From assembly GCF_035917335.1 (NCBI RefSeq), contig NZ_CP109067.1:5579001-5643000 (forward strand): a stretch of 64,000 bases of DNA. Reading direction: 5' to 3'. The notes under the pieces are model-generated. The model was not told where the DNA came from, did not search any database, and saw only the letters and a list, made by a program, of their open reading frames with translations. Position 1 is the stretch's first letter; each line of letters opens with the position of its first letter. The position numbers and the translations under genes are program-made. This DNA comes from Micromonospora sp. NBC_01813. GTDB taxonomy: Bacteria > Actinomycetota > Actinomycetes > Mycobacteriales > Micromonosporaceae. This document shows positions 1-9,895 of this stretch, in pieces.

Positions 1-47
1 ACACCGATCAGGACGTCCAGCGGGCTGACGAGTGGACTTCAGGTGGC

Positions 48-76
48 GCGGCGTAGCGGATCTAGCTAGCGCTCAC
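48..76. repeat. Direct repeat copy 1 flanking the GntR gene
   Basis: The block GCGGCGTAGCGGATCTAGC, then a duplicated TAGC, then GCTCAC, recurs almost exactly at 402-426 without the TAGC duplication. The two copies bracket the GntR gene, and this copy overlaps its stop codon. Such flanking repeats suggest an old recombination or duplication event at the edge of a mobile element. That cause is inference. Confidence 0.6.
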
Positions 77-291
77 TTGGGTTCGGCGACGAACACGCCG
101 ACGCCGTGAGCGCTCTCGACCAGGCCCTCAGTGCGCAGGGCATGCATTGCGTAGCGGATCACCGAGTCCGAGATGTCGTGCTCGGCCTTGAGCTGGGCAG
201 TTGACGGGAGCTTGTCGCCTGGCTGCAACTCGCCGCTCTTGATCTGAGCGCGAATGTGGTCGGCAAGCTTCTCCCACTTGGTCGCGGGCAT
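73..291 (-). CDS. GntR-family winged-helix regulator, DNA-binding domain only
   Basis: A 72-residue protein that is almost entirely a GntR winged-helix domain. The stretch from KWEKLADHIRAQI to GDKLPS, followed by the recognition-helix region SDSVIRYAMHALRTEGLVE, is typical of the family. There is no effector-binding domain, which matches short GntR/KorSA-like regulators of actinomycete integrative elements. The ATG at 291 has a GGGAG ribosome-binding site 7 nt upstream. It lies next to an AlpA-like gene and a broken DivIVA-like gene, so it probably belonged to a conjugative/integrative element. Family assignment is firm; its targets are unknown. Confidence 0.85.
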   Translation of the reverse strand: MPATKWEKLADHIRAQIKSGELQPGDKLPSTAQLKAEHDISDSVIRYAMHALRTEGLVESAHGVGVFVAEPK

Positions 292-366
292 CGGGGCACT
301 CCCTGGTCTCCGTTGGGGGGCTGCGCCATCCTCCCCACCCGCCGCCCGTCATGGGTAGCGGGTATC

Positions 367-436
367 CAAGATCAATGTGAGCGCCAGAGACCTTTGAAGC
401 TGCGGCGTGGCGGATCTAGCGCTCACATTGATCTTG
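367..436. repeat. 18-bp perfect inverted repeat upstream of the GntR gene
   Basis: The arms at 367-384 and 419-436 are perfect inverted copies of GCGCTCACATTGATCTTG, separated by 34 bp. The right arm overlaps the second direct-repeat copy (402-426). The structure sits between the GntR gene and the AlpA-like gene. It could be an operator bound by two regulator dimers, a recombination site, or a remnant terminator; the sequence alone does not decide. Confidence 0.65.
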
Positions 437-511
437 TTTGACCAATGCGGCGTGGTGGCACTCCCCCTTGTTCTGACCGGGCACAAGCAAGGGTGTCGGG
501 TTCCTGCCAGA

Positions 512-706
512 TCACTCTTCGCGTTGGCTCGGCCGGTTGGCGGCGATCCAGGCAGCGACCTCGTCGCGACTCCAGATGCGCATCCGGCCGTTGCCCACCA
601 CGTCGATCGGCTCGGGGAATCCTGGCCGGCGGACGATCTCCACCGTCCTCGTTCGCGACACGCCGCCGAGCATCGTGGCGATGTCTGCCAGGGCGACGAG
701 CTTCAC
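512..706 (-). CDS. AlpA/excisionase-like helix-turn-helix protein
   Basis: A 64-residue protein with the layout of AlpA/excisionase MerR-like HTH proteins: a helix-turn-helix (ALADIATMLGGVSRTRTVEI), then FPEPIDVVGNGRMRIWSRDEVAAWI, which is the wing and specificity loop. Such proteins act as excisionases or as regulators of integrative elements and phages. The GTG at 706 lies 6 nt after a TACGTT hexamer (TAnnnT -10), so it is probably translated from a leaderless transcript. A similar but damaged gene is present near 35070. It is on the same strand as the GntR gene and likely from the same element. Confidence 0.7.
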   Translation of the reverse strand: MKLVALADIATMLGGVSRTRTVEIVRRPGFPEPIDVVGNGRMRIWSRDEVAAWIAANRPSQREE

Positions 707-752
707 AGCTTGAACGTAGGACCGCCGAGAGTTGCCACTTCAGCACTTGCCT

Positions 753-770
753 ACTTGACAGTGTCTAAGT
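753..770. promoter_or_regulatory. Near-palindromic operator-like site upstream of the AlpA-like gene
   Basis: ACTTGACA-G-TGTCTAAGT is an almost perfect dyad with one inserted base. It lies about 50 bp upstream of the predicted start of the AlpA-like gene. The neighbouring GntR protein is a candidate binder, because GntR-type operators are short A/T-edged dyads. Binding is inferred only. Confidence 0.4.
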
Positions 771-913
771 GATAAGTGAGGCTGTGGTGGTCAGCGATGA
801 GCCTGTGAGTGATATCGGTCGGGGCGGTCGGCGAGGTCATGTCGCCGGGTGTCCCGGCCCCGAAGGTTGCCCTGGTCGCCGTACTGCCAAGGAGGGCTGT
901 GGCGGTTGGGGTC

Positions 914-955
914 GGGGGTGGCCCTGCCGGATCGGCAACGGGCAGGGCCACCCCC
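914..955. terminator. 15-bp GC hairpin before the DivIVA-domain gene
   Basis: The arm GGGGGTGGCCCTGCC (914-928) and its exact complement (941-955) enclose a 12-nt loop. No T-run follows. It lies between the excisionase-like gene's upstream region and the DivIVA-like reading frame, so it may insulate that gene or act as a leader structure. Confidence 0.5.
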
Positions 956-1008
956 TTCCAGACCCTCGGCTCTCGTAGCAGAGCACCAGCGAAAGGAAGG
1001 AAGACCAG

Positions 1009-1401
1009 ATGCGAGAACTATGGCGCCGCTGGCAGGTCCGCCGGCAACGTCGGAAGTTGGCGACCACCCCACCGGCCGACTGGCCCGGCGGGAACGGTGT
1101 CCACCGCGCACCGAGCGCCGGCCGCAACCAGCGGGCAGGCGCATACCGGCCGATCCGACCGTGGCAGGTCCGCAGCCAGCGCTTTCGCACTGTCGGCCGT
1201 ACCGCGCACGGCCGCGGCTTGGACCCGGCCGACGTCGCCGCCTTCCTCGATCGGATCGCACACGACCTCGGCATCGTCTAGGCCGAACTGGACCGCACCT
1301 GGGAGCAGAACGACCGAATCAAGGACGCGCTGCGTCGATGGCAGACCACCCAGGCCGCCTTCGCCCAGGGGAGCCTTCAGCAGGCGGGCACCCACCGGTG
1401 A
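1009..1401 (+). pseudogene. DivIVA-domain protein interrupted by an in-frame TAG
   Basis: Translation from the ATG at 1009 (purine-rich GGAAGGAAG upstream) gives an Arg-rich N-terminus and then RGLDPADVAAFLDRIAHDLG, the DivIVA-domain core found in small proteins carried by actinomycete integrative elements. A TAG at 1279-1281 stops it at 90 residues. The same frame continues with AELDRTWEQNDRIKDALRRW, the expected coiled-coil continuation, to a TGA at 1399-1401. An intact product would be 130 residues. The family continues past this point, so a nonsense mutation (or a sequencing error) is the simplest reading. A truncated functional protein is possible but less likely. Confidence 0.75.
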
Positions 1402-1535
1402 ACACGCCGAAACCGCCCGCTGTCACGAATGTCGACTGTGCCGGCTGTCACGGCACCGCGACCATCAGGCGGGAGTCCTGGTGGTGGCCAGGCTGTGGGA
1501 GTCCAACATGGCCGAAGGGTAGGCGTGGTGGCTAG
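1398..1535 (+). CDS. Small Cys-containing protein coupled to the DivIVA-like frame
   Basis: A GTG at 1398 overlaps the TGA of the extended DivIVA frame (GTGA), which indicates translational coupling in the ancestral operon. The 45-residue product has NVDCAGCHG near its start and a later Cys in PGCGSP, so it could bind a metal like a small zinc ribbon. Such tiny Cys-rich proteins often follow DivIVA-domain genes in integrative elements (recollection of context, not proof). Because the upstream gene now ends early, coupling may be lost. Confidence 0.45.
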   Translation: MNTPKPPAVTNVDCAGCHGTATIRRESWWWPGCGSPTWPKGRRGG

Positions 1536-1695
1536 CCGACTACTCGCCGTACCGGCTCCGAAGCCAGGGGACGCGCTGCACGTCAGACGGCTGAGCATCG
1601 ACCGAGGAGTGAAATGATCACCGAGGGGAAGCACGGATGACGTGGATGGGCCGCACCTCGATGCGTCGTAGCCGGACCGGTGATAGGAGCGAGGG

Positions 1696-1930
1696 ATGAG
1701 CGACACGATGGGGCAGTGGGTGGCGTCGGCCGCCGCCGAACTCGGGCTCGAACCCGGTGACGTGCCGGTGCCGGTGGTGCTCGATCTGGCCCGCGACGTG
1801 GCGCACAACGTGCTGCGGCCGGGTGCGCCGGTCACCGCGTACCTGCTGGGGTTGGCTGTTGGTCGCGGCGCCGACCCGGTCGAAGCCGGCGCCCGACTAG
1901 CGGCCCTGGCCCGTGCCTACGGCGAAGGTG

Positions 1931-1953
<23 letters not shown>
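1696..1953 (+). CDS. DUF6457-type small protein linked to molybdenum-cofactor genes
   Basis: 85 residues, acidic and alpha-helical. It begins MSDTMGQWVASAAAELGL and carries the VPVPVVLDLARDVAHNVLRPGAPVTAYLLGLAVG core of DUF6457, a domain found alone or fused to MobA-like enzymes in actinobacteria. GAGCGAGGG precedes the ATG. It converges with the molybdopterin oxidoreductase and overlaps its 3' end by 23 bp, which supports a role in molybdenum-cofactor delivery or insertion. Its exact activity is not known. Confidence 0.75.
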
Positions 1954-4201
<2,248 letters not shown>

Positions 4202-4385
4202 GCCTGCCACCTTCTCACGCTTCGCGATCGCGGTGCCATACCGGAAGGCGGACGAAGGGGCAGGCCAGCGGCGGTACGGCCGGTTCCTGGCGGGATGTTG
4301 CCGGTTATCCGACCGCGGCCGGGGCTAGCCGGTGCGGTAGGCGACGTGGGTAGGGTGTGCGCACAGAACTCCGGAGATGATCACG

Positions 4386-5504
4386 GTGGGGGAGCAGGTG
4401 CCGGCAACAGGGGACCAGGTGACCGGGAACGAACCGACGGCCGGGAACGAACCGACCGCCCACGAGCCGCTCCTGCTCGACGAGCCGAGCATGGCCGACC
4501 TGCGGGAGAAGGTGAACCAGGCGTGGCGGGACTTCGCCGCCGCCCTGGCGAGCACGCTGCCGACCCTGCCGGCCGGCGCTCAGGTCGAACTCACCCTGGA
4601 TCCGACCGCGTCCGGCACCGGTGACGCGATCTACTCGGTCGGTGTGCGGATCGGCCTGCAGGACCGGCTGAGCGCCTCGGCGGTGAGCAACGCCACGCTG
4701 CCGCCGGCCTACCGGATGAACCGGGAGGCCGTGGCCGACCTGGTCGCGCTGGGCTGGTCGCCGCCCGGCGTGGTGCCAGGCTCCGGCGACAACTTCGGGC
4801 TGGCCACCACGACCGCCGAGATCACCCGGCTGGCGTCGCTGATCACCCACACGCTGCGGCGCGTCTACGACGCACCGCATCCGGCATTCCTGGTCTACTC
4901 GGTCCACGACGCCAACGACGAGCCGATCGAGGTGGAGCCGTTCGGCACCGCCCGGCCGGAGTCGTCGATCGGTGACAACCTCGGCCTGCCCACCGCCGCC
5001 GAACTCGCCGCCGCCGACGACGATGTCGAGCCGGCCGACGCGTTGCCGCTGGACGAGCGGGTACGCACGGTGGTCGCCACGATGATGCGCAGCACCCCGG
5101 AGCACCTGAGCGTGGACGCCGACGGTGACATCGGCATCCGGGCGGGCTCGGCGATGGTCTTCGTCCGGATCCGGGACAACCCGCCGCTGGTTGACGTCTT
5201 CTCGCCGGTGTTGACCGAGGTGGAGCCGACCGAGCAGCTCTACGTGAAGCTGTCCGAGTTGACCAACCGGATGCCGATCGGCCGGCTGTACTGCACCAAC
5301 GACACGGTGTGGGCGTCGATCCCGGTGTTCGGCCGCAACTTCCAGGCCACCCATCTGATGCTCGCGGTGCAGGTGATGACCGGGCTGGCCGACGAGTTGG
5401 ACGACCGGCTGCACGGCGAGTTCGGCGGCAAGCGGTTCTTCGGCGATGGTGACAAGCCGTCCCGGGGCGGGTCCGCTGACCCGCCAACCGGAATGTATCT
5501 CTGA
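4386..5504 (+). CDS. Protein with YbjN/T3SS-chaperone-like (TY-Chap) domains
   Basis: About 372 residues. A variable acidic N-terminus is followed by a first alpha/beta domain (MADLREKVNQAWRDFAAAL through FLVYSVHD). A C-terminal YbjN-like domain has RVRTVVATMMRSTPEHLSVDADGDI and ASIPVFGRNFQATHLMLAVQVM. The fold is that of peptide-binding chaperones related to type III secretion chaperones, widespread in actinobacteria without type III secretion. No signal peptide or membrane segment is visible. GGAG at 4373 sits 9 nt before a GTG at 4386 and directly against the ATG at 4377, so the GTG is preferred. Its partner is unknown. Confidence 0.7.
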   Translation: MGEQVPATGDQVTGNEPTAGNEPTAHEPLLLDEPSMADLREKVNQAWRDFAAALASTLPTLPAGAQVELTLDPTASGTGDAIYSVGVRIGLQDRLSASAVSNATLPPAYRMNREAVADLVALGWSPPGVVPGSGDNFGLATTTAEITRLASLITHTLRRVYDAPHPAFLVYSVHDANDEPIEVEPFGTARPESSIGDNLGLPTAAELAAADDDVEPADALPLDERVRTVVATMMRSTPEHLSVDADGDIGIRAGSAMVFVRIRDNPPLVDVFSPVLTEVEPTEQLYVKLSELTNRMPIGRLYCTNDTVWASIPVFGRNFQATHLMLAVQVMTGLADELDDRLHGEFGGKRFFGDGDKPSRGGSADPPTGMYL

Positions 5505-5551
5505 CCCTCCCACGCCCGCGCTGTCGGTGGTGCTGCCGCCAGCCGGGTGGG

Positions 5552-6034
5552 TCAGCCCGGCGGATCGGGGACGGCGACCGGTGGCGGCGCGTCGACCAGC
5601 CGGGACAGCACGATCATGCTGCGGGTGGAGGTGATGAACGACTCGGCCCGTAGCCGTTCGAGTGCCTGCTCCAGGTGGGCGATGTCGGCGGCGCGCAGGT
5701 GCACCAGGGCGTCCGCCTCACCGCTGACCGTGTAGGCGCCGACCACCTCCGGATGCCGCCGGGTGGCGGCCGCGATCTGCGCCGGAGTGGTCCGTCCGGT
5801 GCAGAACAGCTCGATGAACGCCTCGGTGGTCCAGCCGACCGCAGCAGGGTCTATGACGGTGGTGAAGCCACGGATCACCCCCGCTGCCCGCAGCCGGTCC
5901 ACCCGGCGCTTCACCGCTGGCGCGGACAGCGAGACCCGGGTGCCGATGTCCGCGTACGAGGAACGGGCATCCGCCACCAGTGACGCAATGATTCGCTGGT
6001 CAACCGCATCGATTTGCAACGTTTGATCCCTCAC
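5552..6034 (-). CDS. Lrp/AsnC-family transcriptional regulator
   Basis: 160 residues from the GTG at 6034. The N-terminal HTH spans IDAVDQRIIASLVADARSSYADIGTRVSLSAPAVKRRVDRLRAAGVI, and a C-terminal RAM effector domain (VVGAYTVSGEADALVHLRAADIAHLEQALERL) follows. It is transcribed away from the dimethylargininase-like gene. Mycobacterium tuberculosis has the same divergent pair (Rv2324/Rv2323c), so this protein probably senses arginine, ornithine or a related amino acid and controls its neighbour. Upstream in-frame codons exist, but they would overlap the divergent promoter. Confidence 0.9.
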   Translation of the reverse strand: MRDQTLQIDAVDQRIIASLVADARSSYADIGTRVSLSAPAVKRRVDRLRAAGVIRGFTTVIDPAAVGWTTEAFIELFCTGRTTPAQIAAATRRHPEVVGAYTVSGEADALVHLRAADIAHLEQALERLRAESFITSTRSMIVLSRLVDAPPPVAVPDPPG

Positions 6035-6039
6035 GCGCA

Positions 6040-6060
6040 ACAATCGTGGCTTCTTATTGT
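6040..6060. promoter_or_regulatory. Lrp-ddaH divergent promoter with short dyad
   Basis: ACAAT at 6040-6044 and ATTGT at 6056-6060 form a dyad with an 11-bp spacer, immediately upstream of the Lrp GTG. On the other strand TACTCT (6074-6079) is a -10-like box 8 nt before the GTG at 6088, so the ddaH-like mRNA is probably leaderless. The dyad is a reasonable autoregulatory Lrp site, but the match is short. Confidence 0.4.
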
Positions 6061-6087
6061 GTGACAGCCTACCTACTCTTGGTTCCC

Positions 6088-6921
6088 GTGACTTCCCCGA
6101 GCGTTGCCGCCGACCCGTCACGCTCCTACCTGATGTGCCCGCCGGAGCACTTCGCCGTCGAATACGCGATCAACCCGTGGATGGACCCGGGACAGCCGGT
6201 CGACACCGAACTCGCCCTCAAGCAGTGGGACGGGCTGCGGGAAACCCTGATCGGGCTCGGCCACCAGATCCACCTGCTGCCGCCGCGCCCCGGGCTGCCC
6301 GACATGGTCTACGCCGCGAACGGCGCCTTCTCCGTCGACGGCACCGCGTACGGCGCCAGGTTCACCCACCCGCAGCGGGCACCGGAGGCCGCCGCGCACC
6401 GCGACTTCTACCAGCAGCAACTGGGCTGGCGGTACGTCCGGCCAACCGAGACCAACGAGGGCGACGGGGACTTCGCCTACCTGCCGGCCGCGTACGGCGG
6501 CACGATCCTCGCCGGCTACGGGTTCCGCACCGACCCGGACGCGCACCGGCGGTTGCAGGAGACACTCAGCCGGCCGGTGGTGTCGCTGCGGCTGGTGGAT
6601 CCGCTCTTCTACCACCTCGACACGGCGCTGGCCGCGCTCGACGACGAGAACATCGCGTACCACCCGGCGGCGTTCTCACCCGCCTCGCAGCGGGTGCTGC
6701 GGCAACTGTTTCCGCACGCGCTGCTCGCGAGCCGGGCCGACGCGCTCTCGTTCGGGCTCAACCTGGTCAGCGACGGCCGGCACGTGGTGCTCAACAGCGA
6801 GGCGACCACGATGGCCGGCAAACTCGCCGCCGCCGGCTATCAGCCGGTGTTGGTGGAGCTGACCGAGTTACACAAGGGTGGGGGCAGCGTGAAGTGCTGC
6901 GTCGCCGAACTACGCGGCTGA
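6088..6921 (+). CDS. ddaH: Dimethylargininase / amidinotransferase-fold hydrolase
   Basis: 277 residues with the pentein fold of DDAH and arginine deiminase. Active-site elements are visible: LPDMVYAANGAF (substrate loop), ETNEGDGDFAYLP (acidic residues), PLFYHLDTALA (catalytic His), and GGGSVKCCVAEL with the nucleophilic Cys near the C-terminus. Expected reaction: hydrolysis of methylated arginine or a related guanidine or ureido compound to citrulline or ornithine plus an amine. The length fits DDAH rather than the longer arginine deiminase. The GTG at 6088 is chosen because -10-like TACTCT lies 8 nt upstream. It is divergent from a Lrp regulator. Close relatives have been given different substrates, so substrate is uncertain. 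Confidence 0.8.
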   Translation: MTSPSVAADPSRSYLMCPPEHFAVEYAINPWMDPGQPVDTELALKQWDGLRETLIGLGHQIHLLPPRPGLPDMVYAANGAFSVDGTAYGARFTHPQRAPEAAAHRDFYQQQLGWRYVRPTETNEGDGDFAYLPAAYGGTILAGYGFRTDPDAHRRLQETLSRPVVSLRLVDPLFYHLDTALAALDDENIAYHPAAFSPASQRVLRQLFPHALLASRADALSFGLNLVSDGRHVVLNSEATTMAGKLAAAGYQPVLVELTELHKGGGSVKCCVAELRG

Positions 6922-6938
6922 ACCGACCCGGTCAGCCG
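6915..6938. terminator. Bidirectional terminator overlapping two stop codons
   Basis: CGGCTGA, a 10-nt loop, and TCAGCCG form a hairpin whose arms contain the TGA of the ddaH-like gene and the TGA (reverse strand) of the lipoprotein gene. The convergent genes are only 10 bp apart, so one small hairpin can serve both. Confidence 0.5.
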
Positions 6939-8137
6939 AGCGTGGCCAACTCGGTGATCAGCACGTTCGACAGCACCGGCCCGTCACGCAGGACCTCCCG
7001 CAGATACCACTTCTGCTGCGGGGTACGCGGCTGGTTGAACTGCCACGATCCGCGCGGGCTGTCGATCTGGCCGATCCGGCCGAGCGCCAGGTTCAACTGC
7101 TGAGCGTTCACCCCGGCGCCTGCGGTGCGGATCGCCTTGTCCAGCACCTGGGCCGCGTCGTACGAGGCCATGGCGTACGTGGTCGGCGACGCGCCGTACC
7201 GCTTGCGGTAGCCGCTGGCGAAGAGCAGGTTCGCCGAGTTGTCCAGGTCAGCCGAGTAGTTGAGAGCGGTGATGATGCCACTGGCCTCCTCGCCGAGCTC
7301 GTCGACGACCGTGCCCTCGGTGAGGAACCCGGGGCCGTAGATCGGTCCGTCGTAGCCGGCGTCGCGCAGTTGGCGGATGAACGCCACCGCGGCGCTGCCG
7401 GTGAAGAAGCAGTAGACCGCTTCCGGGTCGCGGCCGATGAGCTCCTCGATCGGATCGGCGAAGGTGTCCCGGCCCGGATTCGGGGTGGAGTCCGCCCAGA
7501 TGATGGGGGCGGAGATCCGGTCGTCTCCGGCGCCGAACCCTTCCCGGAAGCCCTGCACCAGGTCGCGGCCGGCGGGCTGGTCGGCTGCGACGATCGCCAC
7601 CTCGCCGTTGCTGGAGATCTCCTGGGCGAGGTACCCGCCCAGGGCCACGCCCGGCTCGTCCGAGACATACGAGGTACGCCAGATGTACACGACGCTCTGC
7701 AGACTGCGCGGTGAGGCGTTCGAGCCGATCAGCGGGACCTGTGCCTGCTCCACGGCGTCGCGGATGGCGAGCATCACGGCGGCGTTCGCCACGCCGGTGA
7801 GCGCCAGCACGTTCTGCTGCAACAACGAGTCCACCGCCGCCTGGCCGGACTGGGGGGTCTCCCCTTCGTCGGCGATGACCAGGTCGACCGGCCGGCCGCC
7901 GAGGCGACGCTGGTTGTTGTCGAGATAGAGCTGGAAGCCGTTGAGCATTTCGTCGCCGATCGGCTTGTAACCACCGGTCTGCGGGACGATCAACCCGATC
8001 CGGATCGGCACGTCGCTGACCAGGTCGTCCCCGGTGTCCGGATCGTCCTCGGTGCCGATGCTGCACGCGCTGGCCAGCCCGGTGACGCCGAGCGCGGCCA
8101 GCAGCTTCAAGGCTTGCCGGCGGTCGATGTTGGGCAC
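6932..8137 (-). CDS. Substrate-binding lipoprotein, branched-chain amino acid (Leu/Ile/Val) type
   Basis: 401 residues. The signal peptide DRRQALKLLAALGVTGLASAC has a twin-arginine-like RR and ends in a lipobox with Cys25, so the protein is probably exported folded and lipid-anchored. The mature part is a periplasmic-binding-protein type 1 fold (PIRIGLIVPQTGGYKPIG, IADEGETPQSGQAAVDSLL, WADSTPNPGRDTFADPI), as in LivJ-like receptors. The start is a GTG with GAGAGG about 10 nt upstream. No permease or ATPase gene adjoins it, so it is an orphan receptor. The ligand may be an amino acid, amide or urea, but this cannot be read from sequence. Confidence 0.85.
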   Translation of the reverse strand: MPNIDRRQALKLLAALGVTGLASACSIGTEDDPDTGDDLVSDVPIRIGLIVPQTGGYKPIGDEMLNGFQLYLDNNQRRLGGRPVDLVIADEGETPQSGQAAVDSLLQQNVLALTGVANAAVMLAIRDAVEQAQVPLIGSNASPRSLQSVVYIWRTSYVSDEPGVALGGYLAQEISSNGEVAIVAADQPAGRDLVQGFREGFGAGDDRISAPIIWADSTPNPGRDTFADPIEELIGRDPEAVYCFFTGSAAVAFIRQLRDAGYDGPIYGPGFLTEGTVVDELGEEASGIITALNYSADLDNSANLLFASGYRKRYGASPTTYAMASYDAAQVLDKAIRTAGAGVNAQQLNLALGRIGQIDSPRGSWQFNQPRTPQQKWYLREVLRDGPVLSNVLITELATLG

Positions 8138-8416
8138 AGGGGTGGTCCTCTCGCAAGGGGTTGCGACGGCGCTGGTCTACCGCTCATCCGGCGTTCTACC
8201 CGCTCTGCCGTGTCGCGTCAATGCTAAGTGATCCACGGCCCTGGGCAGCTGACGGGCAGCGCGGTGTGAGCGCGGAAGCCGTCCTATTGGTGCCGAATTG
8301 TTGCGAAGGCGTTGTCGACGGGGGCTGCGGCGGTCCAGATGCCTGGGGTGCCGGCCGGGTCGGGCGATCGGGGGACCGGCGAGCGGTCGGCCGGGTCACT
8401 GCGTCAAGATGGTCGC

Positions 8417-9040
8417 ATGACCGATACGCCAGGCTCCCCGGAAGAGACCGACGAGTCCGTACCGACCGCTGGCCGACCCGGTGCGGTGGTGGTGGTCGGC
8501 CCGGATGGTCGACCGATCGGCACGGTCGGCACCGGCACCGGTGCCGCTTCCGACGACGACGCCGCCGATCCTGACGATCCGTCCCGGCTGATCGAGCAAC
8601 CCGCCAAGGTCATGCGGATCGGCAGCATGATCAAGCAACTACTCGAAGAGGTCCGCGCCGCGCCGCTGGACGAGGCGAGCCGGCAACGGCTGCGCGAGAT
8701 CCACCAGCGGTCGATCACCGAGCTGGAGGACGGGCTGGCCCCGGAGCTGCGCGAGGAACTGGAGCGGATCTCGTTGCCGTTCGAGGACGGCACGACACCG
8801 AGCGAAGGCGAACTGCGGGTCGCGCAGGCGCAGCTGGTCGGCTGGCTGGAAGGGCTGTTCCACGGCATCCAGGCGGCGCTGATGGCCCAGCAGATGGCGG
8901 CCCGGCTGCAGCTGGAGCAGATGCGCACCGGCAACCGGCCGGCGCTGCCGATGGGCCCGGGCGGGATGATCCCCGGCATGCCGGGTCAGCAGGGTCAGCC
9001 CGGTGACGGCGGCGGCTCCCGCACCGGCCAGTACCTCTGA
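8417..9040 (+). CDS. bpa: Bacterial proteasome activator Bpa/PafE
   Basis: 207 residues. The N-terminus is low-complexity and acidic. A helical core (RLIEQPAKVMRIGSMIKQLLEEVRAAPLDEASRQRLREIHQRS to LVGWLEGLFHGIQAALMAQQMAARLQLEQM) is followed by a Gly/Pro/Gln linker and a C-terminal GQYL. This is the Bpa/PafE architecture (DUF2587; Rv3780 in M. tuberculosis). Bpa forms a dodecameric ring that opens the 20S proteasome gate with its C-terminal GQYL, allowing ATP-independent degradation of unfolded proteins. The motif is intact. The proteasome genes themselves are not in this window. The ATG at 8417 is the first start consistent with the conserved N-terminus. Confidence 0.92.
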   Translation: MTDTPGSPEETDESVPTAGRPGAVVVVGPDGRPIGTVGTGTGAASDDDAADPDDPSRLIEQPAKVMRIGSMIKQLLEEVRAAPLDEASRQRLREIHQRSITELEDGLAPELREELERISLPFEDGTTPSEGELRVAQAQLVGWLEGLFHGIQAALMAQQMAARLQLEQMRTGNRPALPMGPGGMIPGMPGQQGQPGDGGGSRTGQYL

Positions 9041-9066
9041 CTCAGCGCCAGTACCGCTGACTCAGC
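9027..9066. repeat. 20-bp tandem duplication covering the bpa C-terminal codons
   Basis: GCCAGTACCTCTGACTCAGC (9027-9046) is followed directly by a copy with one change (T to G, 9047-9066). The first copy encodes the terminal Gln-Tyr-Leu-stop of Bpa; the second lies beyond the stop. Confidence 0.85.
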
Positions 9067-9895
9067 TCGCCTCGGGAGTGGCTCGCTCGGCTTCGGCCAG
9101 CAGGCCCTCCAGGTACACGGCGACGCCGTCGTCGGCGTTCGACGCGGTCACCGCGTCGGCGATCTCGCGTACGGCCGGGTGGGCGTTGGCCACCGCCACC
9201 GCCCGCCCGGCCCAGGTCAGCATCGGTACGTCGTTGGGCATGTCGCCGAACGCGACCACGTCGTCGGCGGTCACCCCCAGCCGGGCGCAGAGCCAGGCCA
9301 GGCCGGCAGCCTTCGTCACGCCGGCCGCCGAGATCTCCACCAGCCCCGACTTCGACGAGTGGGTGGCCTCGGCCAGCCCGGCGAGCGCGCCCGCGACGAT
9401 CCGGACGAACACGTCAGGGTCGTCGGTATAGCTGCTGCGTACCAGCAGCTTCACCGCTGGTGAGGTGAGCAGTTCGGCTGGATCGGTCACCAGCAGTGCG
9501 CTCGGATGCTCGCTGTTCCAGTGCGACGGCCAGTCGGCGGTGTGCCGCATCGACCGGCCGTCGTCCACCTCGACGGCGAAGACGACGTCGGGCACCTCCG
9601 CCCGCAGCCGCCGGGCCACCTCGGCCATGATCTCCGGAGCGAGTGGGTCGGCGCGCAGCACGGTGTCGGTCTGGGGGTCGTAGACCACCGCGCCGTTCGC
9701 ACAGACCGCCGGCACCGGTTCGCGTAGCTGTGCGTAGACGGCGGGCAGCCAGCGGACCGGGCGACCGGTCACCAGCAGCACCTGCCCGCCACGGGCGTGG
9801 AACGCGTCGAGTGCAGCGGCGGTCCGGGCACTGAGCGACTTATCGGGCCGCAGCAGTGTCCCGTCGAGGTCGGTGGCGACCACGTGCGGACGCAC
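9062..9895 (-). CDS. HAD-superfamily Cof-type phosphatase
   Basis: 277 residues. VVATDLDGTLLRPDKSLS is HAD motif I with the nucleophilic Asp and the acid/base Asp two residues later. LLVTGRP is motif II, a Lys in the KAAGLAWL region is motif III, and VVAFGDMPNDVPML is motif IV. The large C2B cap typical of Cof/YbjI sugar-phosphate phosphatases lies between. It is a cytoplasmic hydrolase of unknown substrate. GGAG sits directly against an ATG at 9901 but 6 nt before the GTG at 9895, so the GTG is preferred. It is a tandem paralogue of the next gene and overlaps it by about 56 bp. Confidence 0.85.
   Translation of the reverse strand: MRPHVVATDLDGTLLRPDKSLSARTAAALDAFHARGGQVLLVTGRPVRWLPAVYAQLREPVPAVCANGAVVYDPQTDTVLRADPLAPEIMAEVARRLRAEVPDVVFAVEVDDGRSMRHTADWPSHWNSEHPSALLVTDPAELLTSPAVKLLVRSSYTDDPDVFVRIVAGALAGLAEATHSSKSGLVEISAAGVTKAAGLAWLCARLGVTADDVVAFGDMPNDVPMLTWAGRAVAVANAHPAVREIADAVTASNADDGVAVYLEGLLAEAERATPEAS

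Noticed and set aside
1-1535. Complete integrative conjugative element or prophage
   Set aside because: No integrase, replication protein, FtsK-like translocase or phage structural gene is visible; only regulatory and damaged genes remain.
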